NCBI RefSeq assembly: GCF_039839275.1
Contig: NZ_JBDOQP010000002.1
Span: forward strand, 186,001-250,000
Length of the DNA stretch: 64,000 nucleotides
DNA from: Aerobium sp039839275
GTDB taxonomy: Bacteria > Pseudomonadota > Alphaproteobacteria > Rhizobiales > Rhizobiaceae
Direction: 5' to 3'
Shown: piece by piece, positions 8,525 through 16,251 of the stretch
Numbering within the stretch: position 1 is the first letter of the stretch
Layout of the letters: each line of letters opens with the position of its first letter
Notes under the pieces: model-generated
What the model was told of the DNA's origin: nothing
Database searches by the model: none
The model's input: the letters and a program-made list of their open reading frames with translations, nothing else
Program-made: the position numbers and the translations under genes

Positions 8525-10027
8525 TCACGCGCCGCCGGGATAGTTTGGGCTTTCGCGCGTAATGGTCACATCGTGGGTATGGCTTTCACGCAAGCCGGCA
8601 TTGGAGATGCGCACGAAGGTGGCGCGATTGCGCAATTCGGTCAGGTTCGCCGCGCCGACGTAACCCATCGCCGCCTTGAGCCCTCCGACGAGCTGGTGCA
8701 GCACGCCGCCCACCGGACCCTTGTAGGGAACCTGTCCCTCGATGCCTTCCGGCACCAGCTTCAGCGTATCGCGCACTTCCGCCTGGAAATAGCGGTCGGC
8801 CGAGCCGCGCGCCATGGCGCCCACGGAGCCCATGCCGCGATAGGCCTTGAAGGAGCGGCCCTGGTACAGATAGACCTCGCCGGGGCTCTCGTCGGTGCCT
8901 GCGAGAAGCGAGCCGACCATTGCGGCGGCGGCTCCTGCGGCCAGCGCCTTGGCAAGATCGCCGGAGAACTTGATGCCGCCATCGGCGATGATGCCGACGC
9001 CTGCCTTGTCGGCCGCCTCCACCGCCGACATGATCGCCGAAAGCTGCGGCACGCCGACACCCGCAACGATGCGGGTGGTGCAGATCGAGCCCGGCCCGAT
9101 GCCGACCTTGACCCCGTCGGCGCCGGCATCCACCAGCGCCTTGGTGCCTTCGGCCGTTGCGACATTGCCGGCGATGATACGTACCGAGTTCGACAGCTTC
9201 TTTGCCCGCGTCACGGCATCGAGCACACGCTGCGAATGGCCGTGCGCGGTATCGATGACCAGCAGGTCGACGCCGGCGTCGATGAGCCGTTCGGCGCGCT
9301 CGAAGCCGTCATCGCCGACGCTGGTGGCAGCCGCCACGCGCAGACGCCCCTGCGCATCCTTGGCGGCGTGCGGGTTGAGCTGCGACTTCTCGATGTCCTT
9401 GACCGTGATCAGCCCGACGCAGCGGCCGGCGTCGTCGACCACCAGGAGCTTCTCGATGCGGTGATGGTGAAGAAGCCGCTTCGCCTCTTCCTGCTCGACC
9501 GTCTCGCGCACCGTGACGAGCCCGTCATGGGTCATCAGTTCTCGGACCTGCTGGGCAGGATCGGAGGCGAAACGCACGTCGCGGTTGGTCAGGATGCCGA
9601 TGAGGCGGCCTGTCGTGTGGCCGCCGGTACCACCGTTCTCGACCACCGGAATACCCGAGATGCCGTGGGCCCGCATCAGCGCCTGCGCGTCGCCGAGCGT
9701 CGCCTCAGGCCCGATGGTGAGCGGATTGACCACCATGCCGCTTTCGAACTTCTTGACCTGGCGGACCTGCTCGGCCTGCTCCTCCGGCGAAAAATTGCGA
9801 TGGACGACGCCGATGCCACCGGCCTGCGCCATCGCGATCGCGAGGCGCGCGTCGGTCACGGTATCCATGGCAGCCGAAAGAATCGGGATATTCAGTTCGA
9901 TGTCGCGGGCGATCTTCGTCGAAACGTCGGTCTGGCCCGGCATCACTTCCGAATGGCCCGGCTGCAGCAGCACGTCGTCGAAGGTGAGCGCGAGCGCACC
10001 GGTTGCGGTCTCAATAATTCTTGCCAT
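8525..10027 (-). CDS. guaB: IMP dehydrogenase
   Basis: Oxidises IMP to XMP with NAD, the first committed step of GMP synthesis. The 500-aa length is standard. Residues about 95-210 carry the paired CBS domains. The catalytic loop GSICTTR contains the nucleophilic Cys, and GADGVKVGIGPG precedes it. The C-terminal flap includes SVGAMARGSADRY. The protein starts MARIIETATGALALTFDDVL. A long gene-poor leader lies upstream (10028-10454) and contains a candidate structured RNA. guaA is on the same strand about 8 kb downstream. Confidence 0.97.
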   Translation of the reverse strand: MARIIETATGALALTFDDVLLQPGHSEVMPGQTDVSTKIARDIELNIPILSAAMDTVTDARLAIAMAQAGGIGVVHRNFSPEEQAEQVRQVKKFESGMVVNPLTIGPEATLGDAQALMRAHGISGIPVVENGGTGGHTTGRLIGILTNRDVRFASDPAQQVRELMTHDGLVTVRETVEQEEAKRLLHHHRIEKLLVVDDAGRCVGLITVKDIEKSQLNPHAAKDAQGRLRVAAATSVGDDGFERAERLIDAGVDLLVIDTAHGHSQRVLDAVTRAKKLSNSVRIIAGNVATAEGTKALVDAGADGVKVGIGPGSICTTRIVAGVGVPQLSAIMSAVEAADKAGVGIIADGGIKFSGDLAKALAAGAAAAMVGSLLAGTDESPGEVYLYQGRSFKAYRGMGSVGAMARGSADRYFQAEVRDTLKLVPEGIEGQVPYKGPVGGVLHQLVGGLKAAMGYVGAANLTELRNRATFVRISNAGLRESHTHDVTITRESPNYPGGA

Positions 10028-10327
10028 TGCCGATCCTTCGACGTTCGGGTGCGCGGGAGAAACGCTCTGGCCTCGCGGCCGGCGGCGATTCGATTTCTCC
10101 CTTTCAGGATGGCGGTGGCTGGTAACACGGAGATGTCGGAAAGGGAAGCGCCACGAGGCGCGATTCGTCAGGGGACCGGGCCGGGCGATGGAAGTTTTTC
10201 GCAGGCAAGGCCGCAGGTCGCGCCGCCATTGTACCGTCAGCCGGCTTTCACGCTGCTTTCACGGCGAGGGAGTCACAGTTGCGCAAGGCGAAAGTGACGG
10301 ACGAGGCGTCACCGGATCGCCGGGAAA

Positions 10328-10408
10328 GTCCCTGAGGGCCTTGCGCCGATGCCCTTAACCGGCGCGAAGCAGAGGCGGCCCGGACCGCCGCCTCGTGCCT
10401 TCAGGGAC
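10328..10408. ncRNA. Candidate three-way-junction structured RNA
   Basis: Nested inverted repeats in the 427-bp gene-free stretch upstream of guaB. Closing stem: 10328-10339 pairs with 10397-10408 (12 bp, one G-U). Inside it are stem 2, 10341-10348 with 10360-10367 (8 bp including one wobble, 11-nt loop), and stem 3, 10372-10379 with 10387-10394 (8 bp, 7-nt loop). Read on the minus strand it would lie in the guaB leader about 300 nt before the start codon; on the plus strand it would be a free RNA. I match it to no known family. Bases 10028-10327 show nothing else. Confidence 0.4.
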
Positions 10409-10454
10409 ATCTCCGGTCCAATGGCGGGCACGGAGCCTGAAAAGGTAAGAATCG

Positions 10455-10772
10455 ATGGACTTCAGACAAGATGCGGAAAATCGTCAACGCGCTTCCACCA
10501 CCACCCAACAACCGGCAAATCCGGTCTCGCTGGTGAGAATCGACGAAGGCGGCGACTCAAAAGCGCCCAAAGCCAGCCAAGGCGTGAGCGACCACTACGA
10601 AATCGCGATCGGGCGATGGAAGGCCGATGTCGTCGCGGCGACGGCCACGGAGGACGCCGGCGTCAGGCTTCGCTCACGCAGAAAGAGCGAGGCGAGCGAG
10701 CCGTGGGAGCGCAGGCGGATGCGCAGAATGCGCGAGCGAATCGCCGCGAGGCGTCGCGACCGCCGCGACTGA
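10455..10772 (+). CDS. Hypothetical small basic protein, doubtful
   Basis: A 105-aa frame starting at an ATG with AAGG about 9 nt upstream. The first 60 residues are polar and could be disordered; the last 40 are extremely Arg-rich with many RR pairs. There is no recognisable domain. High-GC DNA easily yields Arg-rich false frames, and another forward frame overlaps it, so this may not be a gene. If real, the tail suggests nucleic-acid binding. It lies between guaB and the haem peroxidase gene. Confidence 0.25.
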   Translation: MDFRQDAENRQRASTTTQQPANPVSLVRIDEGGDSKAPKASQGVSDHYEIAIGRWKADVVAATATEDAGVRLRSRRKSEASEPWERRRMRRMRERIAARRRDRRD

Positions 10773-10913
10773 CCACCTCCGCCACCAACCTTACCGGCGA
10801 ATCAATCGGTTCGCCGCAGTGTCGAGTCAAACCTGTTCCCGTAATGCGTGTGTTTTGCGCGTCAGTATCCGCGTGAGTTTTTCCACAGGCTGAGACGAAC
10901 AGGAGAATGCGGC

Positions 10914-12578
10914 ATGCATGGTGGCCTCGACCTACGGCGGCGCCAATCCGACACTATCGGCGTCTGCCCGGCCTCCTTTTCGGGCACTCGCTTCGGCTTT
11001 CCGTCGATGCATGTCGGCGCGCACTATATCGGCGTCGAGCATGCCGCTGGCACGGCGACGGATATAGAGCGGACGCGTGCGCTTTTCGAAGCGCTTGCCA
11101 TCCGGATGAACGGTCACCACGCATCCGACGTCGAGCCACGCTTCGAAAACCCGAACATCCCTGCCGGCTATACATATCTTGCCCAGTTCGCCGCGCACGA
11201 CCTGTCGGTCAACAGCGAGGACCGGGCGGAATTGGGCAATGCGGTCGCGGCGCGCAACATGCGAACGCTGCCGCTCGCGCTCAACGCGCTCTACGCCAGC
11301 GGCCCGACGATTTCCGCATTCTGCTATCAGCATGCGCCCAGCTTCTCGCCGGACTTCGCGCGGCTCCGGCTCGAGCGGATCGGCAAGGAAAACGGCACCG
11401 CGCCGCGTCGCGACATCGGCCGGCTGTGCGAGTATGAGGCCGCGATCCCGCGCAGCAAACCGCTGACCGCGGACGCCCGCAGCGATGACAATGCAATGCT
11501 GTCTCAACTGGTTGCGCTGCTGTCGATGGTGCACAACGCGGCTGTCGACATCTCCGCTGCGGCATGGCCGACCGACACGCCGTTCGCGCACTACAAGCGG
11601 GCGCGGCTGGCCACGACCCTCGCCTACCGTTCGATCCTGCGCAACGACCTCCTGCGTCGGCTGCTGGATCGCGACGTCTTCGCCTGGTATGCGAGGTCGA
11701 GCGATCCGTCACGTTTCCTCACCGACGTCGACGAAGACGATCCGGTCACGCGTGAATTCGCCCATGCCGCCTTTCGCATCGGCCATTCGATGGTGCGGCC
11801 ATTCTACAAGTTCAACGAGCATAGCGAGGTGCATCCGATCCAGCGCGCGTTGATGCGGACATCGGAAATGGACCCGCTCGAAGTGCCGCTCGATCGCTGC
11901 TGGATCGCACAGTGGTCGCGCTTCTTTGACATTCCAGGCGCGACAGGATCAGGAATGCTGCAGCAGAGCATGAAGATCGGACCGGGATACGGGAGCGCGC
12001 TCAACGCACATTTCAAGAAGCCCGTCGAGAGCATCGGATCCGGGCTGGCGATGCGCGACCTGGTGCGGTCCGCCGTTTCGGGCATCAGCAAGCTCGAGCA
12101 ACTCGGTGCCGGTCTCGCGGCCGGCGCACCGTCGGACTTCCCGCATCGCGGATGGCTGGCGGACCATGCCGGACACCGTGCACTGCTGGAGGCGTGGGCG
12201 CGCAGGCCGACGCCGCCCGGCGGCTATGGCGGTGTGTTCCCGCCGCCGCTGACCGAGGAGCAGGTACGTGAATTCGCCGAGAACCCGCCACTGGTGCTCT
12301 TCATCATGATCGAGGCCGCATCGCATCCCGCGAACGGCGAGCGGCTCGGCCCGCTCGGTTCGATCATCATCGCGGAGACCTTCTTTCGCGCGCTCGACAA
12401 CCAAGCCTCGCTCGACTTCCTGGGAGGAAGCGACCGGGACGAATGCGCTGAAGCAATCGAAATCATCTTCGGGGCGGCAATGCCTTCGACGATGCCTGAT
12501 CTGGTGCTGTGGCTCGACCGCAACGTACCCGCGGCCGAGAAGACGCTGCCCGACGGACAGCAGGTACCGATCATCTAA
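10914..12578 (+). CDS. Animal-type haem peroxidase (bacterial peroxidase family protein)
   Basis: Predicted hydrogen-peroxide-dependent haem oxidase of the animal peroxidase (myeloperoxidase-cyclooxygenase) superfamily, 554 aa. Family features: distal His95 in YLAQFAAHDLS, the D-x-R-x-x-x-N segment with Arg189 followed by SQLVALLSMVHN (equivalent of the family HTLFxREHN helix), and proximal His291 in AFRIGHSMV. The Asp and Glu that form haem ester links in mammalian enzymes are replaced (Ala94; Val in SMVHN). No signal peptide or membrane segment is evident, so it is likely cytosolic. The ATG at 10914 has AGGAG 8 nt upstream. It is followed after 37 nt by an orphan gene, and the pair converges on a SARP/YcaO pair. 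Substrate unknown. Confidence 0.85.
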   Translation: MHGGLDLRRRQSDTIGVCPASFSGTRFGFPSMHVGAHYIGVEHAAGTATDIERTRALFEALAIRMNGHHASDVEPRFENPNIPAGYTYLAQFAAHDLSVNSEDRAELGNAVAARNMRTLPLALNALYASGPTISAFCYQHAPSFSPDFARLRLERIGKENGTAPRRDIGRLCEYEAAIPRSKPLTADARSDDNAMLSQLVALLSMVHNAAVDISAAAWPTDTPFAHYKRARLATTLAYRSILRNDLLRRLLDRDVFAWYARSSDPSRFLTDVDEDDPVTREFAHAAFRIGHSMVRPFYKFNEHSEVHPIQRALMRTSEMDPLEVPLDRCWIAQWSRFFDIPGATGSGMLQQSMKIGPGYGSALNAHFKKPVESIGSGLAMRDLVRSAVSGISKLEQLGAGLAAGAPSDFPHRGWLADHAGHRALLEAWARRPTPPGGYGGVFPPPLTEEQVREFAENPPLVLFIMIEAASHPANGERLGPLGSIIIAETFFRALDNQASLDFLGGSDRDECAEAIEIIFGAAMPSTMPDLVLWLDRNVPAAEKTLPDGQQVPII

Positions 12579-12615
12579 CCACCAAGAAGAAACCAACAGG
12601 GAAAGGCAAAATACC

Positions 12616-13038
12616 ATGGACATTCACGAAGGACCGCACGGGCGCTTCAAGGTCATCGACCATCTCGCCTTCGGCAAGCTGATCCACAAATGGGCCAATG
12701 ACGCGAGCACGGCGCCGACGAGCATCGAGGAACTGAAAGCGGCTCTCGAACCCGGCATTGCCCTTGTGCCCACCCGCTACACGCAGATGCGCACGGTGCA
12801 GCCGGAAGAGGAGGAGTTCATCCTGCGCCTGCCACCACGCCACATGATCAACAACACGATCGAGGAACTGAACGGGCCTGCCTCGGATCCGAAATCGACA
12901 TACGCCGTGCCGGATTTCTATTTTCTCAAGATGCGCAGCCCGGACGGCTCGCCCGCCAGCGTGAGCAACGCCTTCATCAACAATGGCGACTTCTTCTACT
13001 CGCGCGTCGCGGACTATACGATTTCCGTCTGCCGTTGA
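12616..13038 (+). CDS. Orphan 140-aa protein paired with haem peroxidase
   Basis: I do not recognise this family. The protein is soluble, with no signal peptide or membrane segment, and begins MDIHEGPHGRFKVIDHLAFG. Visible features are an acidic patch (PEEEEF), a hydrophobic core segment and one Cys at the penultimate position of the C-terminus (TISVCR). The codon pattern resembles neighbouring genes. It starts 37 nt after the peroxidase stop on the same strand, so co-transcription is likely. Possible roles are an accessory subunit, substrate or scaffold of the peroxidase; its composition does not resemble a Cys/Ser/Thr-rich RiPP precursor. Confidence 0.7.
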   Translation: MDIHEGPHGRFKVIDHLAFGKLIHKWANDASTAPTSIEELKAALEPGIALVPTRYTQMRTVQPEEEEFILRLPPRHMINNTIEELNGPASDPKSTYAVPDFYFLKMRSPDGSPASVSNAFINNGDFFYSRVADYTISVCR

Positions 13039-13045
13039 CCGATCG

Positions 13046-13071
13046 GCCGTCGATCCTCCTGGATCGGCGGC
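13046..13071 (+). terminator. Terminator between convergent peroxidase and SARP genes
   Basis: GCCGTCGATCC (13046-13056) and GGATCGGCGGC (13061-13071) form an 11-bp stem with one G-U pair and a TCCT loop, 8 nt past the orphan gene stop. It is strongest on the plus strand, where TCCTTCCC follows. Confidence 0.55.
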
Positions 13072-13091
13072 GTCCTTCCCGCCACGCCGAG

Positions 13092-15062
13092 CTACTCGAA
13101 GCCTGCCTCGGCCAGACGCTCGCGCACGCGAAGGCGTATCGTTTCGTCGCTTATCGGAAACATATCGGCAAGCCAGTCGCCTGCCATCTGGCGGTTCGGC
13201 GGTTCCTTGGAGCGCCAGTCCTGGGCGAGTGACCGGTAGAGCTGAGAGGCTTCCTCGCTTGCCCGGCCGCCCTGACCCAGTTCCCGCAGGGCGGCGATCG
13301 TCCAGGTTTTCATGCCGTAATATCCGTGCTCGACACGGGAAGCGGCGTTCAGCGATGCCTCGTAGTCCCCTGCGAGATAGTGGATGCCGGCGAGGTAGCT
13401 CCAGTGCTGGGGCGCGAGCGTTACGCCCATGTCGAGGATTTGTCCCGCAAGCTGGTCGATCTCGCCGCCGGCACCACAAAAGGCAAGGCCGTGGGCAGCC
13501 GAGGTCAGCACCCAGGGATCGTTGCCATTGAGCTGCAGCGCGCTGCGATAGGCATTGTCAGCCTCGAGGAACTGGCCGAGCAGCGCGTGCGACCAGCCGA
13601 GGCTCAGATGCGCCTTGGCATCCAGCGGATCGAGCAGACGCGCCATGCGGGCATGCTCCAGCGCCATGTGCGTGACGGACTCCTCGCGGAAGATGCCGGG
13701 ACAGACGATGTGCCTTCCATTGGCATGCTGCGCGAGCGCGCTGTGCGCAGGACCGAAGCCGGGGACGGCGCGGATGATCGACTGCAGCAGGTCGAGCGCG
13801 GCACTGTCATCGGCATCGCGCCAGCGGTACATGTGCTGCTGTGCGCGCACCCACGCATCGAAATGGCTCCCCGGCAGAACCGCATGTGTGGAGAGATGCC
13901 GAAGCCTATCGGCTGACAGATGCATGTTCAGGGTCGACGCCATGCGGCGCACGAACCCTTCCTGCGCTTCGCAAAGCGATTCGACCCCGCCACGCAGCGT
14001 CTCGCCCCAGACAAACCGCCCGTCGCGCTCGTCGCGCAGGTTCAGGCTGTAGGCGATAGCGTTGCCGCCGGAGCGCCCGGAAATCAGGATCGTGTAGGTG
14101 GGGCGACGCAGGGACGCGCCGCTGCCGTCCCAATCGACCACCGTCCATTCCCGGAAACGCGAAAGCAGTGAGATGAGCTCGAAGCGCAAGCCGCTGAGGG
14201 CTCGCGAGAAGCCTGAATCGGTATCGTCGGTCGATTCCACCGGCGCCACGATGAGAACCGGGCCCTCGTCCCGGGGCGCGGCCGTAGCGTGGTCCGGCGT
14301 CGATGTTGGATGCTTCGGGCCTACGAGGCCGAGCTTGATGTCGGCATAGAGCTTCTGGGTTTCCGGCGAAGGCTCGGCGTCGAATTCTTCGTCGAGCGTG
14401 TGCCACAGCGAATTGTAGACCTGCAGCGCGCCGGACTGGTTGCCCTGGCGGGCACGCGCGTGCATCACGTAGCGGGTCGCGGGCTCGTGCGAGGGATCAA
14501 ACGCCGTCAGCGCCTTGGCCCAGTTTTCACGCTGCTGTTCGTCGAGCAATTCGGAGCGGAACCGGCTCTCCAGCGCATCGAGGAACATGTCGCTCCAGAA
14601 CTGACGCTGTACCCGTACCCATGCCGAATAGCTATCATCGAGGTCATCGCAACCCTGCAGAATGCGGTTGCCGTATCGAAGTGCGTGCAGGCTTTCGGCG
14701 TCGGGAAGGCTTCCTTCGCGGATGGAAGCGAGCATCTGCGTGAGATCGACCTGGATCTTGTCGCGGTCGATTACCAGGCTGTCCTTGTAGGCATGGAAGC
14801 CGTCGAACCCCACCATTTCCAGCGCATGTCGGATGGAACGGACGCCCTGGCGCAGCGAAGTGCGAGCGCGTTCCTCGCTGGATGTGGACCACAGCAGCCC
14901 GGCGGCAAACTGACGCTGCAGTTCTCCCGATTCAGACACGCACAGATAGGCAAGCAGCGCGTCCGCCTTGCGCGACATGGTTCGTACACGGCGTCCTTCG
15001 CACATGAAGGTTGGCTCGCCAACGATATCTACGTGCAGCCGTGGCTTCACCGTTCCCAACAA
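13092..15062 (-). CDS. SARP/BTAD-type transcriptional activator with TPR region
   Basis: Predicted DNA-binding activator, 656 aa. About residues 1-95 form an OmpR-like winged helix domain (LHVDIVGEPTFMCEGRRVR, then SRKADALLAYLCVS, as in SARP proteins). About 100-250 form the bacterial transcriptional activator helical domain, rich in TPR-like helices and ending EPSPETQKLYADI. About 265-400 resemble the TolB/adenylate-cyclase-like region found in such proteins, and about 400-656 carry TPR-like repeats (AKAHLSLGWSHALLGQFLEA). It lies 37 nt downstream of the ycaO-like gene and is probably co-transcribed with glpD-glpK-ycaO. SARP proteins usually activate secondary-metabolite genes. The target here is unknown; the facing peroxidase operon is a natural candidate. 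Confidence 0.82.
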   Translation of the reverse strand: MLGTVKPRLHVDIVGEPTFMCEGRRVRTMSRKADALLAYLCVSESGELQRQFAAGLLWSTSSEERARTSLRQGVRSIRHALEMVGFDGFHAYKDSLVIDRDKIQVDLTQMLASIREGSLPDAESLHALRYGNRILQGCDDLDDSYSAWVRVQRQFWSDMFLDALESRFRSELLDEQQRENWAKALTAFDPSHEPATRYVMHARARQGNQSGALQVYNSLWHTLDEEFDAEPSPETQKLYADIKLGLVGPKHPTSTPDHATAAPRDEGPVLIVAPVESTDDTDSGFSRALSGLRFELISLLSRFREWTVVDWDGSGASLRRPTYTILISGRSGGNAIAYSLNLRDERDGRFVWGETLRGGVESLCEAQEGFVRRMASTLNMHLSADRLRHLSTHAVLPGSHFDAWVRAQQHMYRWRDADDSAALDLLQSIIRAVPGFGPAHSALAQHANGRHIVCPGIFREESVTHMALEHARMARLLDPLDAKAHLSLGWSHALLGQFLEADNAYRSALQLNGNDPWVLTSAAHGLAFCGAGGEIDQLAGQILDMGVTLAPQHWSYLAGIHYLAGDYEASLNAASRVEHGYYGMKTWTIAALRELGQGGRASEEASQLYRSLAQDWRSKEPPNRQMAGDWLADMFPISDETIRLRVRERLAEAGFE

Positions 15063-15099
15063 CCTCGCTTTGCAGGAACCAGACCAGGCTCCCCTGATA

Positions 15100-16242
15100 C
15101 TAAAATAGCGCGATGGAGGGAATGTCGAGCGTCGTTCGGCGCCTCTGTTCGCGGAGGCGCGATGTTTCCACTGCTGAAGGATGGCCCTGCAGCAGCGGCG
15201 CCACCGCCTTGACCACCGGAATGTCCAGGTCGCGATTGGTGAGGTCTGCCGCGAAGACTTCGATGCCGGACGCGCCCATCAGCGCGACGATGTCCTTGAG
15301 AGACGAAAAGGCCGGATTTCCGGCCTGCTCGCCCGATTCGATGCCCTCAAGAATTGCGTCATCCGCATGCAACGTCGTCATCCGCGCGAGCTGATCCCGC
15401 TCCGTGGGCGCAAGCGCGTCGAGACCGCTACGCTCATGTTTGAGCGCCACCAGCCGGTTGCCAAGCTCCATCTGCAGGAGCTCGTTTAGCGCCGCGCGGC
15501 CCGCGGCATTCCGGTCGGCTCGGGCGCCGAAGCCCGCTGCGATGCCCTGGCCATCCGACCGGCAGGAAAGTGCCGCGACGACAGGAACGCCGATTTCCGT
15601 CGTCAGGTCGAGAAACCAGGTACGGCGGTCATTGTCGTCGCCTCGAAGACGAGCGATGGCGGCGTCAAGGTCCATGTCCGCAAACCGCCCTGGCTGCCGG
15701 CCTCCACGCCACCACAAGGCCACCGCGTCACGTTCGATCAGTTCAAGGACAGCCGACAGTGTCGCATCCTTGACGGTCCGCCCTGCGGCACAGCCGGAAC
15801 TGAGCACCACGCCGGCTGGAGCGTAGTCGCGCAGGCACAACGCTACGGGCAGCGCCGCTGCCGAGCCATCGGAAAGGCGAACCGCATCCAACCAGTGGCA
15901 GTGGCCCTCGTTCAATCCGGCAAGCGCCAGAAGTCGCTCGCACTCCTCGGCCGTGAGGCCGCCGGGTTCAGGAGACAGGACAGGCGTGCGCGGGTTGAGA
16001 TGCGCAAATTGCGAAAGTGTCTCGACCACCTCGCCCATGCAGCGGCGAAATGCACGTTCGCGGTCAGCATCCGCGGCGCCGGCCGAGTATTTCCGCTCTT
16101 CGCCATCGGGCGTTTGGACGGTGAAACGTCCGCCGAAGAGGATGCCCCCTGGTGCATCCGGCAATTCCATTCCGAACAGGTCGTCCATGCGCTGTGCCGC
16201 GCGCTGCAGCCGGATAAAATCCTCGTCTTCCGCGTCGACCAC
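15100..16242 (-). CDS. Stand-alone YcaO-domain protein
   Basis: YcaO enzymes use ATP to activate backbone amides, making azolines, thioamides or amidines in RiPPs, or modify ribosomal protein S12. The 380-aa protein holds a full YcaO domain. The conserved ATP/Mg helices are visible: GEVVETLSQF (70-79), GCAAGRTVKDATLSAVLELIERDA (150-173) and LNELLQMEL (252-260). No TfuA, ThiF-like or dehydrogenase partner is adjacent. The start is a GTG at 16242, only 9 nt after the glpK TAG and in the same frame; a CTG at 16245 is the only alternative and no ATG or Shine-Dalgarno is present, so translation probably depends on reinitiation after glpK. The SARP-like gene follows after 37 nt. Confidence 0.85.
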   Translation of the reverse strand: MVDAEDEDFIRLQRAAQRMDDLFGMELPDAPGGILFGGRFTVQTPDGEERKYSAGAADADRERAFRRCMGEVVETLSQFAHLNPRTPVLSPEPGGLTAEECERLLALAGLNEGHCHWLDAVRLSDGSAAALPVALCLRDYAPAGVVLSSGCAAGRTVKDATLSAVLELIERDAVALWWRGGRQPGRFADMDLDAAIARLRGDDNDRRTWFLDLTTEIGVPVVAALSCRSDGQGIAAGFGARADRNAAGRAALNELLQMELGNRLVALKHERSGLDALAPTERDQLARMTTLHADDAILEGIESGEQAGNPAFSSLKDIVALMGASGIEVFAADLTNRDLDIPVVKAVAPLLQGHPSAVETSRLREQRRRTTLDIPSIALF

Positions 16243-16251
16243 CAGGATGAC

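Noticed and set aside
8573..10297. 574-codon plus-strand frame opposite guaB
   Set aside because: Shadow of guaB; composition is His/Arg/Asp-rich and unlike any protein family.
12616..13038. Orphan protein as a classic RiPP precursor
   Set aside because: Too long, with only one Cys and no Ser/Thr/Cys-rich core or leader motif; kept as partner or substrate candidate only.
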